A stretch of DNA of 64,000 nucleotides. Origin: Siphonodentalium dalli (Eukaryota; Mollusca; Scaphopoda; Gadilida; Siphonodentaliidae). Positions 22,874 to 35,134 of the stretch are shown here, piece after piece. The translations under genes and the position numbers were made by a program. Location: NCBI GenBank assembly GCA_032622095.1, contig CP136068.1, positions 130,517,989 to 130,581,988 of the forward strand, read 5' to 3'. The stretch's first letter is position 1; each line of letters opens with the position of its first letter. The notes under the pieces are model-generated. The model ran no database searches, was not told the DNA's origin, and saw only the letters and a list, made by a program, of their open reading frames with translations.

Positions 22874-24314
22874 CTATTTATTGGCCTGGTCTGAACGAGG
22901 TCTCTGTTCTTTTGTAGTAACATGTGCTACTCTGGTGGTTAGGGTACCAGTGACTGGTTTACTTGCATAACTATTTTGCTTTTGGTAATTAGGTGCAAAT
23001 CTATTTATGGTCATATATTTTGAGGGTGTCTTGAATAAGGCTTTAGTTTGGTATCTCGTGCTCTGATATGATGTATTATGATGATGATTATGATTTTTAG
23101 AATGTCCTTGCGGCTTCTTCAAAGACATTCTTACATGTTTAAATTTTGTTATTGGCGATGCGTCTTCGGCAATTTCGTATATCGTGGTTGTTCATCTTAC
23201 ATAGTGTGCAAAACTGGCGTTTCATTTTATTTGAGAAGTTTGGCCGGTTTGAGTTGTAGTCTATATTGTTTACTCGATCCTGGCGGATGTAATTGCTTTG
23301 TTTATTAAAGTTAGTATTCTGAAAATTGGATGGCATTCTGAATGGGGGATTTGGGTGATGATTTGCGCGGTGCACTGGTTTGTTAGTTGCAGAGCTATTA
23401 GATATATTATTGCGCGGTCTCCATAGTATGGGACAGCGCCTAAAATGATCAACTTCCATGGGTTGTGGGAAGGAGTCGTGAATTTGGTGTTGTTCATTTG
23501 ACCTAGATGTTATATCACCATAGCGAAGTTTGAACCTCTGTTTAATGTTCATTTCTATCATTGCGATCTCTGTGGCACGGTCGAGCGACGTTGGGTCATC
23601 TTTAATTAAGGTATATTTGATGTGGTCATCGCGTATGCCTTCCGCAAAAAATGTTACTAATTGTATTTGTACTGCCCGTGTATTTATTTCATCAATAAAG
23701 GCAGTGTTTGCGAGTGAGCGGATTCTCTCTGCAAACATAGGTATTGTTTCCTGATGTGTTTGTTTTAATGTTCTCAACATGGCCAAAGCCTGTGGTGCGT
23801 CACTGATTGCGCTGAAACGAGATCGCAACTGCGCTTTTAAATGAGGCCATGTGACCGTTAGTGTGCCGTTAACCGTGTTTTCATTGATGTATCGCTGCAC
23901 GAATTCGGAAACAGATGAACGACTTGTCTGGGCCGCTATTTTAATTATTGTTTCATCCACTGCACCAAATATTTCTCTATTTCGTGCATCCAATTGGAAA
24001 ATTCTGATGGTTTACCATCAAATGATCTAACCATTGCGATCATACCTATAATAGCAGATACTGTTGCCTGTGAATGGGTGGCGGCAGAAGTCTCACGCAT
24101 TGTCATGTTAAATTTCTCGCGTTAAATGAGAGATGATGGTATTATGGGTGTCCTGTGCGCTCGGAATTTGAAAGGATAGATTTGGTATATTTATGTCGTG
24201 CATGTTTGAATTACTGGCCGCGTGTAGGTGGCATTCTCGTTCCATATTGAAAGTTCGACTAAATAAACTATCTTGATTAGAATATTCCACGGATTCGGGT
24301 GGCGGTGGTTCCAT
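22874..24314 (-). pseudogene. Ty3/gypsy gag, frameshifted
   Basis: The main frame (23,139-23,993, 284 codons) has the retrotransposon gag helical core ('TWPHLKAQLRSRFSAISDAP') and ends in a zinc knuckle, CTLCKMNNHDIRNC (C-x2-C-x4-H-x4-C). An upstream piece reading 'SFDGKPSEFSNW' near 24,030 is in another frame. 'MEPPPPESVEYS' starts at 24,314 and is a plausible original N-terminus. A His/Asn-rich frame at 22,874-23,128 lies between gag and protease. Confidence 0.8.
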
Positions 24315-24386
24315 GAAGGTTAATTAAATTTGTTTGGTTTGAAAATTGTTTGGGGACAAGGGCCATACTACGTGAAAAAGTTTGAC

Positions 24387-24539
24387 TCACCAAATCCTAT
24401 GAATAAACTGACTGTCACAACTGTCGAGTGCAAATTGTCTATTTTGTTCTTGTCTTTGGATTATGCTGTAAATGTTTATGTCGTCTGATGTCTTTTCTTC
24501 TTTTTCTTCTTCTTCTTGTTCGTCTTCTAATTTCGCTAG
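24387..24539. other. region just upstream of gag (5' leader or LTR end)
   Basis: 'GGATTTGGTGAGTCAAAC' on the minus strand around 24,390 could be an LTR end followed by a primer-binding site, but I cannot pair it with a tRNA with confidence. A 75-codon Glu-rich frame here is not recognised. Confidence 0.25.
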
Positions 24540-24790
24540 TATGGTATATTCTGGTCTTCGATAAGCAATTTTATAAGACGTTTCTCTTCTTTGGCTGCGA
24601 TCTTCGGTAAGCAATTTTATAAATGTTTCTCTTCTTTGTTTAGCTGCATGTAATCTTGGTGACCAATTTTATAGATGTTTCTCTTCTTTTGGCTGCATTC
24701 TTCTGTAAGCAATTTATAAATGTTTCTATTCGTTTTGGCTGCGATCTTCTGTAAGCAATTTATAGATGTTTCTCTTTGTTGGCTGTGATC
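24540..24790. repeat. ~55-bp tandem repeat
   Basis: About four to five copies of a unit containing GCAATTTATA, then GATGTTTCTCTTC, then TTGGCTGCGATCTTC. It sits upstream of gag, where an LTR or leader would be. No copy was seen on the other side of the element. Confidence 0.7.
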
Positions 24791-26210
24791 GTTTGGAGCT
24801 TCGTTGTGTCGTGTCTAGCAGAACTGCATCACGGTACCATTTCATCTATGTGAAGGAATGAAGTCAGTTCTTTGTATAACTTATATTCACGTCTAATATC
24901 AATGCATAGTCAACAGCAATGTCATGAGTCAAATCTTGGATGGATTGGAAGACAGGAGCGCCGATTATTAATTAGCGATCCCATGTTGGCATCTGCCAAT
25001 TATGTCGGAAGAGCCAAAACTAATTGAAGAGTAGATTATTGTTTGGTTTATATATACGCTAATGACTTATAGCGGTCATTAGTATCTTCCTTTGTTCGGT
25101 CCTGACCGATGGGTGAACTGAGGTAGTTACATCAGACTTTTCCTTTGTGGCTAGCCTTGCATAACTCCCTACTACCAGGCCAGGTCGCGCCAGAAGGTCA
25201 GACCATGTGGAATGTGTTGGGGCATCTAGAGTTCAGATTGATACATCCCTTGAATAAGATGTGGTATAGGGGTGCGTTACTCTACAATTATCCCGCCTGT
25301 ATTCCTTCGGATTAGTCAAAATGGAAGATTTGCGTATATGACCATAGACGGCCGCCTTTTCCAAGCATGATTATATAAAACATCCACATATCGTAGGTCC
25401 GTTAAATGTCAAAGCAACGAGATTTATGTAAGTAAACAAAGCCTTGTTTCCAGAAAACAAACATTGATTTCAAGAAAACAAAGCCTTGTTTTCCAGAGAA
25501 TTTCGATTTGTCGCGCTATCAGAAAATGCATGTAAACAATTCATGAAACGTTAGTACACTGTACAGATATCATCACTATACCATTTTCTTCCACTGTGAC
25601 TGTGTTGTTTTGAAGATAGATAAATCGCGGACATTTCAGATAATTAGTCACATTCATGGGTTTAGGTGAATGGCCCGGCTCCACGTGTACATGTATTACG
25701 TCATTTGAATGAAAAGCTGCTGTGGAAGAGCATCGGGGCGGGACTCGGTCCAAAAACAGAATCATCCCAACTGATATCCCAAGCTGTGTGGACCGAGAAT
25801 ACTTGATCTAAGAGCACTGAGAAGATTGCTTTTTCCATGAAATCGTACAATCTTGTGTTCAAGTTCTTGAACAGCCTTTTCTGCTACTGTGTTTGTGTTG
25901 ATACACTTGGTACATCAAAGTTCAATAGAAATGTTGAGTTTGTCTAACATCTCATATTTCCCAAAAGATTGAAATTGAATGATACTATTCGGACGATCAA
26001 TAGGTTTGAGTCAATTGACAATTGAATGAGAGCATCGCGACGTGACTCTCCTCGTTCAATAAAAACCAATCAGGCATAATAGTATGTGTAAGATGTCATG
26101 GTCTCTCGGAGAACGACAATACGATGTTAGTGACAACGGATGACATCAGCATCGAATATTAAGCGTACAGTCTCAGTCGGATCGCTCGTTGTTTGCTCAC
26201 ATCCCGAAAA
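24791..26210. other. gene-free stretch
   Basis: Short duplications of AAAACAAAGCCTTGTTT type occur at 25,430-25,500. The 74-codon frame at 25,541 has no recognisable features. Confidence 0.4.
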
Positions 26211-26240
26211 CCTTGGAACGGACGAGCCCCCATAATGTAA
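26211..26240 (-). other. possible LTR end plus tRNA-Pro-like primer-binding site
   Basis: On the minus strand, ...CCGTTACA, TTA, then TGGGGGCTCGTCCG. The 14-mer equals the start of the tRNA-Pro type primer-binding site of some retroelements. It is 1.9 kb upstream of gag and only about 80 bp from the end of the large inverted repeat, so its link to the gypsy element is unproven. Confidence 0.35.
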
Positions 26241-26317
26241 CGGTTCCACAATTGGCTCGTTGGCGAAACCGTTCATTGATAGAAGGTTATTAACAACCCT
26301 TCAGAAAATATAATATA

Positions 26318-27430
26318 CTAGCAGGGTTACCCGGCGTTTCACATGTTAAAGTGATGTGAAACCGTCTGCATGTTGTGGATATTTGTTGGGAATAGAGATT
26401 ACTCTTGTTCAAAGTCTAATAAATTGTATATTCAAGTAGCATCACAAAACATGATTCTTACACAGTCATGGAATATAAGTAGAGGCTTACCTTGCCTATT
26501 GCCATTTGGTTTATCGCGATTAATCCGTTTCACAAATTAAGAAGTATTTATTTATTTACAACTGTGTAAACTTCAGACGTTATACCATGATACATGAACA
26601 TCACAAACACATTAGCTCGCAACAATAAAATACGACAATTTTGTTTTATATATAGAGAAGTATCAAACAAACTAGTGGGTTGGACTAAGATCTTGGGGAC
26701 ACCTGGATATCATATATCCATGAAGATACAGATGTTTTAACGAAATTTCCAGGTGCTCCTCTGTTCATGGTGCTACATATTGGCTAAATATTATCAGTTT
26801 AAAAGAAATATGTATGCGCAAGTATATCAGCTACATGTGCCCGACACAGAGCGATATTTTGAGTTGTTTATGTTAGTCCATGAGTCTGTTCTAAAGAATC
26901 TGCTGTATCGGGCAGATTACCCTTGTCATGCGTCAGTATTGGAGGATCCTGAAAAGTCACATTGTGACCACTATTTTTGAACAGGCCTTCGATACATTTC
27001 CATATATCTTGACAAAGTGTACCTTTTTTGTGGAAACTGCATTGAATGGAAGAGACTCAACTGTGTTACAATGTGTACATGAGCCATTCTAATATGCAAT
27101 CCTCTGACGGTTCGAGGTCTCTCAGTTTGCAAGAATATATAATTATCTCTTAAATAGAATGATAAATATAGTTTTATTGCTTCTTCTATGTATCTGTTTT
27201 TGCAAGCTCATTATGTGAAAGCCCCGATTCCCATCCCCATATAGATATGACAGTTGAGAAGATATAATTGTACAAGTGACTTAAGTGGGTCACCATTTGT
27301 CGAGATTGTGAAATTTGAACGCATGGACTCCTTAAAACGACATGGAGATGGCCTGGGTGACTATATTTACATGTAACTTATAGGTGGATATCGGCGAATA
27401 GCAATATTATAAATGATAGTGCATATCCTC
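26318..27430 (+). repeat. left outer arm of giant inverted repeat IR3
   Basis: Begins CTAGCAGGGTTACCCGGCG and is collinear with the complement of 58,105-59,237 (matching blocks at 26,375-26,700, 26,750-27,000 and 27,220-27,400). Divergence is visible but moderate. Flanking bases are TA on both sides. The 75-codon frame at 26,753 appears on the arm only as a by-product. Confidence 0.85.
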
Positions 27431-27739
27431 TCGCCATCTTATAATACGTTTCTTATAATACGTTTATTCTCTTATCAAATAGATATTGAGATACAATTAG
27501 AAGATATATACAAAAGATTGAGAATGTTGCAGCATATGTACAATATATACACGAACTTCCCTCATCGTCATCATTATCAACATCATGGCAGTCGTCATCA
27601 GTATCACCGTCTTCGTTGTCATCACGTTAACGTCTTCGTCTACTCGTCGTCACAATCGCCAGTACCATTTTCATCGTTATATTCAACAAAAACAACAACA
27701 ACCACAACAACAACAAACTGTATATTAGTCAATATCATT
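27431..27739. other. CA/CAT-rich simple sequence
   Basis: A trinucleotide-like run (ACAACAACAACCACAACAAC) at the LINE 3' boundary. On the LINE strand it is a GTT-rich tail. The frame at 27,413 crosses it and is not a gene. Confidence 0.5.
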
Positions 27740-28550
27740 TAACTTAAGATTTAACAGTCGGATGAATGAACATAGTCTGCGAAGACAAGCCACATCTTCC
27801 ATATTCAGAATGTCATCTAAAATATCAATAGTTGCATGTTCTATGCTGGTATATTTGCTAGGCAAGAGGCGATGTCTGGCCTCAGATAAACATTCACATT
27901 CTAATAAGTAGTGCAGTTCGTCTCCAATATGTCTTTAAGTGCACAGCGGACATAGTCTATGGAATATGTTGGTGTCATTCCATCGACCTTTCTCTATTGG
28001 CAAGCGATGATTGCAAGTACGGAATTGACAAAGAGTTATTACGTTCCTAGTATCCAAATGGTCAAAGTATTTTTCGAGATGTATATAATGTTTGAATATT
28101 TTATAAGTACTGCCTCGACTAGAGTTTTCAATGTTAGATAACCAGATGCCACGGAATTGACTATTCAGACTACATTTAAAATAAAGTGCCATTTGTTCTG
28201 GGCATGTAATATATCCCACACTTAACAAATGAATCTGCCCAGATTTTGTTAGAATATCTTTCACTTTCTCTATCCATTTGAACTTTACGGGCATAGCTTC
28301 ACGAACCTTGAGGGCCAATTGATACACAATCTTACAAAATCGACCTTGTTTCATATTCATAACTGTCATCCAGTATTTCACAATACGCAGGTTAACTGTG
28401 TACTCTATTGGCAATCTGCCGCTCTCACCATATAACATATCATTTGGGGTAGATGATTTAAGGTGGAGAACATGTTTCAGAAATGTTATATGGATATTTT
28501 CAATAATCTCATTATTTCCTGACCCGAATGACACAAAATGTGATTTAATT
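27740..28550 (-). pseudogene. LINE ORF2 C-terminal fragment inserted in the IR3 left arm
   Basis: A 199-codon frame (27,935-28,534) ends 'NHRLPIEKGRWND' then 'RLCPLCT', followed by an in-phase TAA and 'HIGDELHYLLECECLSEARH' down to a stop near 27,740. This cysteine-knuckle block (CPLC...GDE-H-L-EC) closes the ORF of many non-LTR retrotransposons. A GTT-rich tail follows it. RT and endonuclease are missing (5' truncation). It lies exactly where the IR3 arm is interrupted, and the right arm lacks it. Confidence 0.75.
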
Positions 28551-29760
28551 CATCGTATCATTAGAGAGGAAATTGTATGAATTTGGTGGAAATTAGTGCT
28601 AAATATATTTGTATCAGCTTTGTTGCAACTGCCATCCTCATGCATGACTTTAACGGCGCCACTTTTGACATATTTAAACCACGTCCATTAGACTCATGGA
28701 TGCATGATATGCTGGAGATGATTATATATAGATTTGGTGGTAATCAGCAACTAAACAAATTCTTATCATAGTTATGACCCCCCCCCTCCATCTCTCACCA
28801 AAAAGGCAGCAATTTGGCGTCTTTAAATCACACGATTATATTCCTTATATCATGGAGAAGAATAACATATCAATTGGTGGAAATCTACACTAAAAATGGT
28901 TTATTAAATCAATTGTTGATGACCGCTGCAATGCTGACTCGAGCAGCGCCATGTCGCGGATGTGATTATGTATGCGTTTGGTGGAAATCGGCAAAAAATT
29001 TATTTCATCACATATTTTTTAATTTTGCCGGCCTTCCCCCTTTTCTTCCCCTGACACAAACAGCATCACTTTAGAAAATTGTAACCAGCACCATTATCTT
29101 CCTCGTAAAATGTTACCCCTCTTAGACCGCCTTGGTGCCATCTCGATTGTACCCAATGAAGTTATATATAGAACAGATACAGACAGACAGACAGCACGAT
29201 TTTATTCCTCGTAGCATTTGAGAAGAACGTGTATGAATTTGATGGTAATTGGTACTAAAAATATTTTGTATCAGTTTTGGTAACCCTCCCGTTCTTATTT
29301 CGGACTCAAGCGGCACCACCTTTGTCACCATTAAAACACACACTTAGACTCATTATGGAGCTGCATATATAAAATTGGTGAAAATTTGCGAGTATACAAA
29401 TTCGTATGAAATTTAAGGTCCCCATATCTCTCACCCAAAGGGCACCAATTTGGTGTATCTAAACCACACAATTAAATTCCTCGTATCACGGAGAAGAATA
29501 TGTATCAATCTGGTGTAAATCGGCGCTAAACATATTGTTATAATGTTTTGTGTCCCTCTCATCTCTATGCACCGTGACTCGAATGGCCCCACTTGTGACA
29601 TCATTAGACCACATAATTACAATCCTGATATCATGGAGATGATTATTTATAAGTTTGGTGCTAATCGGCGACTAAACACATTTTTATCAAATTATCTAAA
29701 GCGACAAAATGTACGCCGTAATGGAAGTGGCCCTAAAAGTATTCCATGCTCTATACATTA
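28550..29760 (+). repeat. left inner arm of IR3, tandem ~240-bp units
   Basis: Alternating half-units begin 'TTTGGTGGAAATCGGC.CTAAA' and 'ATCATGGAGATGATTATATA'. They carry C-rich CCCCTCCATCTCTCACC stretches and 'CACACGATTA' words. The arm is collinear with the complement of 57,300-58,000 (for example 29,440-29,690 against 57,300-57,560, and 29,020-29,340 against 57,655-57,990). Confidence 0.8.
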
Positions 29761-30414
29761 GTCCCAAGATCAACAGAAATATGCATCGATATCCACTGAG
29801 GAAGCATCACCTGGGCGATTCTGCGTCATGTGATGAGTCCTTCCTTCCTTCGTCGGTGGAGTTGTAGAACTCACTCTCAGCTAACATACGGAATTGCACA
29901 ACCTTACCTGAGTTCAAAATAACTATTGGCAGCACCGATAATAACACAAGGGAACTTATATATCACTATTATCATAACTCACGCCCATCGCAAGTTCATC
30001 ACTGCAGGCTTCGACTTGGGTGTAGTTTTCTTAATCAAGATGTGTGCGAAAATCACATAAGATCTAAGAAGAAACGTCGTCACATTTTCTATTCCATTGT
30101 CCGATATACCGGAAACAACGAACGGAATGCTTCTCGGACATTTAAAAATTTGACTCGATGAGTCTGCACTGAAAGGAGCAACCACAAAAAACTTAAATGA
30201 AAACATAGCTAACTTTAATATAGTTAAGACATTTATAACTATGACGGAACGTTTTTCCAACTAAAATTATGAAGCAGCAGCCATGAATGATATGACAATC
30301 GACATCGAAGTACTACGTAAATTAGTTACATATATTGGTCTCTAAGAAGCACAACTGAGTCAAATTGAAATATGGCAAGCATACGCGTTACATGATTACA
30401 GTCGAACCACTTCC
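29761..30414. other. gene-free stretch
   Basis: Nothing recognised. The minus-strand frame at 29,979-30,260 has no family features. Confidence 0.4.
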
Positions 30415-33240
30415 TCATCCTACACTCACAGTGTATAAACCGTACAAACATTAAATCGGAAGTTGTTTTCGAAAAGACCAAACATGCTATTTTTAGATCA
30501 TAAATGTGACAGAAATATCACAACAAAACACCACAAAATTAAGGTTTCAGACGGACACGGGGCGCAACACATCTATAAACGTAATTATAAACTGTACATA
30601 CACATTTGCCGATCGTAAGCGGGCTCCATTTGAGCCAAAGACTCTGTTTAATAGATAAAAGCGGCCTTTGATCACTTCAGAAAAAACATTTCTCGCAAAA
30701 ATTCCCTCTTCAAATGTCATTTTAACACATAGCGGAAACCCCACTAAATTGCAACGGAAAGGCCGTTATGTGTGCAACATATATGGACATGCCCTTGGCT
30801 CGAGTGTATTCGCAATTTAAAAGTAGTGAGTATTTATTTGGACACCCCACTCGTCAGTCTATGTACGCCTTGTTGTGTACGACGACAATACTAGTTGCGA
30901 TGTTATACAGGAATCGTACAGTAATGATATGTTCCTTTCGACCCACTTAAACATAACTATGTCTTTGAAATGTCACGTCATTGAACTTATAGACTCTGTC
31001 TGAATCAAACACGGTATTCCGATACTATTTAGCTACTTTTATTCGACTCCGCGTGTAACAAAACTGTATTTGGGGGTTGAGGATATATGTTGTATTCTGT
31101 GAGAAAATTGTGTATAGGTCAGGGGTGGGGTCTGCAATTGTTTTCCGAACACTAGGCGGGGCGGTGGTTGGTTATGCCGCCCGGTTTACACATTTTTCCT
31201 GGCCCTGGAATTTTGTTCCTAGAGTCATTTTTCTTCAAAATAATGGGACAGAATGTTTTAAGAATGCTTCTATTATTTAATATGTATGCACTCAACCCTT
31301 GGTGTGGGGTTTGAGTTCACCAGCAGTTAATAATGAGGAATGACACCAAGGGGTAATACAAATGTCAGCTTGCTAAATGCTCAAGGATCTAGCAATGCAC
31401 ATTGGCATGGAAAGGCTCATATTGAAATAGTTGTATTAAAATCATGTATTCAACCTGGTGTAAATGAAAGCATCACACAATAATAGATTCTTCAAATAAA
31501 TGTAAACTCTTCACGTAAATGTACTCAATCCGATCCGATGGTCACCCATGTCATCAGATTCCAACAACAACATTTTTTGTTTAAATGCCGCTTCAGTTAT
31601 AAGAATCGAGTAATTGCCCAAAACTAATGTTAATCACAGTCAACTATAGTATAAAATTGCCCAAAACATGTTACTGTCAAATATCTGACACAAAAAGTCA
31701 CTTGTTTTTAGAGTTATCCATCTTCATCCGCAATTTGTTCAGATGAGTCTTCTTGTCGACTATTTAGTGGGCCATTTAAAATTAAAATAATAGAATTCAA
31801 ACATCGATATCTTATCACTCAGAACTTTGATGGGTCGGTTCCGCGACTCGAATCAAATATCTTTTACCGCCGATGCCAAGGAAATAGTAAATTGCGCAGA
31901 TTTGCGAGCGATATTTCGGATTGAGTACTTTTAACTCTTCAAATAAAAATAGACTATTAAAAAACTGTAATAAAATAAAACAAATGTGTTAAAACAAACT
32001 TTGACCGATTTCAACGCTATTCGGTATATGGGTCGAGGATCACCTATAGATGGGAGCTGTCAAATTTGGATGATTTTTTATGAAAAATATGGCCACTGGC
32101 AGCCATCTTGGATTTTACTCTTTCCATCACTAAATCATTTAACACAAAATGCAGAGCTTGTCCCTCGTCCGATCATCACCAATCTGTATAATGGATCTTC
32201 GTTGTGACCTCTCGATGGGTGCCTTCGATTTTTTCCCAAAGTTGTAAAATAAATCGCTGCCATCTTGGATTTTACCCTTTGTATGACCAAATCCTTTAGC
32301 ACACCTTACAGGTCACATTTCGCATCCAATCGTCACCGAAATCCACATGGATCGTCGACGTGACCTCTAGATGGGAGCCTCCATTGTTCCGCAAAATTTG
32401 TTTAAAACAAACATGGGCACCTGAAGCCATCTTGGATTTTAAATGTCAATCCATCAGCATACCATACAGGCCACATTTATTGGATAATTGTTTTGAAACT
32501 TTACAGTGCTGTTGCTATATAAAAGTAGGAATGCTTGTATAATCATGATACGGAACATTGATTAGAAAAGATAGATCAGGAAAACTGAGTAAAATAGTCA
32601 TTTGAAGCAGTTTGGATGGGGTGGGTCCCTATCCCAGATTCGGAAAACGGACGTGGAGCGGAACAGTGCCTTTCTCTTATGATTGAAGGTTAATAATGAC
32701 CATCGGGAGGCCGAGTATCTCTAGTATGGAAACCTAATTCATGGGTCTGTCTTTGCTCATAAATCCCATCATCACAACTTGGCGTACATATTTTTGGCAA
32801 CTAGTGATCATCAACTTAAACAACTAGGCGTACATAGACTGAGAGCGGGGTGTCCAAATCAATACTCTCTACGTTCAAATTGTGAATACACTCGAGCCAA
32901 GGACATGTCCATATATGTTACACACATAACGGCCTTTCCGTTGCAATACAGTGGGGTTTCCGACAGATGCTGAAAATTATTTTCTGAAGTGATCAAAGGT
33001 CGTTTTTATCTATTAAACAGAGTCCTTCGCTCAAATTGAGGCCGCTTACGATCGGCAAATGTGTATGTACAATATATAATTACGTTTATAGATGTGGTGC
33101 AACCCTGTGTCCGTCTGAAACCTGGATGTTGTGGTGTTATTGTGATATTTCTGTCACATTTACGTTCTAAAAATAGGATTTTTGGTCTTTTCGAAAACAA
33201 CTTCCGATTTAATGTTTGTACGGTTTATACACTGTGATTA
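30415..33240. mobile_element. foldback element IR4
   Basis: Arms 30,415-30,960 and 32,800-33,240 are reverse complements with ends CACAGTGTATAAACCG and the complement. Shared landmarks are AATCGGAAGTTGTTTTCGAA and CGATCGTAAGCGG on the left arm and their complements on the right. The 1.8-kb centre includes three units of the ~160-bp repeat (31,990-32,490). No transposase is seen. Confidence 0.8.
31990..32490 (-). repeat. ~160-bp 'AAGATGGC' tandem repeat, three units, minus orientation
   Basis: CCATCTTGGATTTTA recurs at about 32,103, 32,260 and 32,428. It has the conserved surroundings CTAGATGGGAGC and GATCATCACCAA. The same unit is in plus orientation at 45.6-46.4 kb and 62.4-62.9 kb. Confidence 0.75.
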
Positions 33241-35134
33241 TAAGCTATTGTGTTATACATGTCATCGTACATGTCTATGTATGAACACAGTCGCTGCCAC
33301 AGCGAATATACGCAATAGCCTATGGTACTGCGTTGTGTTTTGATAAATTGGGTTCATAATATGCCCCAATGCATTCTTCTGATCAAAGCGAATATTCGTG
33401 TTTCATCACTTGATCGGAGGCAATTATGACTGCTTTTGTGAGACACGGACAACATGATCTACATATTTGACCCAGTACTCTTTGAATATATTTCATAGTT
33501 CTATAGCATTGAGTTTTGAAAGGTTTGATGTTGCAGATATCAAAATAAATGATGATGGGGTCACATTCGTGAGACTACTCTGATTACATATATGTTTGCA
33601 TCTAGAACAGGTCACATAACACATCCATTTAACTGTTTAATTACACATATATCACACGATTGAAGATAAACAGTACAGAATAAAAGTGCGTTACTTTTCC
33701 ATTTCTGGGTGCCCAAAAGTCCAAATTTAACCGTAACGGTTGCACGAGACCCTACTCTCGCTTGCTCTCTGGTAAGATACATTAGAGAGAATTCGTACAT
33801 CTCGGATCAAAATTTTCTATTACACCCTGTAATAATTCTTCCTCTGATAATTGGAGCATTTGCTCATTCTTATAGGACTAGCTATTCAATTTTGCACAAA
33901 ATGTAAATTTCATTCGATTTCGTTCATTTTAGCGGCCATTTTGTGACAGATATTAAACATATATGGTTTACGACTAAGCATTTGTTGTGTATATTTCATT
34001 TTATTACGAAAGTGCCATTAAACGGAGCATTTACGGTAGATATTCGTCATTTTTTTCCGATATCAATAGCCGGTGTGGACGCCATCTTTAATCCTGAAAT
34101 TTCCGGTGAGCGGATTTTTGGGGATTTTGGACATGTTGTTCCAGGTGTTTTTTTCCGCGAATGACACCAAACTGAGCTTGTATCCAATTTATTCCGGTTT
34201 CAACTCACCCACGACCTCACTAATATTCTACAAACCGAATAGCGATAACAAATAAGTTCAACAAAAGATACACCGTTAGTGGTGTGAATCTTTACGTCGG
34301 CAATACGTAAGATGTCTCCTTCCGTGTTAAGTCAATAAAGAGCGTTCCGCACATTTGAACACATGCTTTGCTTAGTCAGAACACATGTTTGGTTATCAGA
34401 TTGTATGTTGAATGCGTTGAAATGTTTAATTGCAGAAGCGATTGCTAATGCTTCCACTGCACATGGAAGCCAGTTAACTTGCATCTTTTTTAGTTTTACG
34501 CTGAAGAATCCAGCTACGTGAGTTTTGTTTTATTTATCACGGTATAAATGTAAGTATATATACATAGCGTGGGACTCTTAAATTTATAGACTGCAATGAA
34601 TGTGTGATTTTAATATAGTGTGTGCCAATTGCAAACGACCAACTGAAAAGAGCACAATTCGATCATGAAACAAAATAGGTTGGTTCTAACGGCACCCTCT
34701 GCATGACATTCACGATAAACATATCCCGTGGTACAGGTCGAAATATTCATTCCTTTGTAATTATTTATTATTAATTTAGTTTTCCCATTTAATGTTTGAC
34801 GATATTAGTTTTTAGTTTTGGATAAAATGCTCGCCCTCGTTTCGATTGACCCGGATTGTCATCAAATTGTTCGGTGGGATAGTGCTACTAATTCGAAATG
34901 GATTCTGACTATATATGGTACATAGTTTTGAGACTTGATATTTAATAGCATATGATGAAGTTTTCGGGTTGATAACGGTCATTGATCAAATATATAGATT
35001 CCGTGATTAACCAGAGTTTAATATCAACAGGCTTACCATCAACTTTAATGTTTACATTGTTCCGTAAAGTCATGGCTGGTAAGAGGGCGGTATCTTTCTG
35101 ATTAATTCTCATGAATTAACAGAAAATATATTGT
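33241..35134. other. gene-free stretch, one foldback-family scrap
   Basis: At 33,930-34,160, 'GCGGCCATTTTGTGACAGAT' and 'GGACGCCATCTTTAATCC' recall the arms of the 'AAGATGGCGGCC' foldback family. No gene is seen. Confidence 0.4.

Noticed and set aside
27413-27742. 109-codon ORF rich in His and Thr
   Set aside because: It reads through CAT/ACA simple sequence at the LINE tail.
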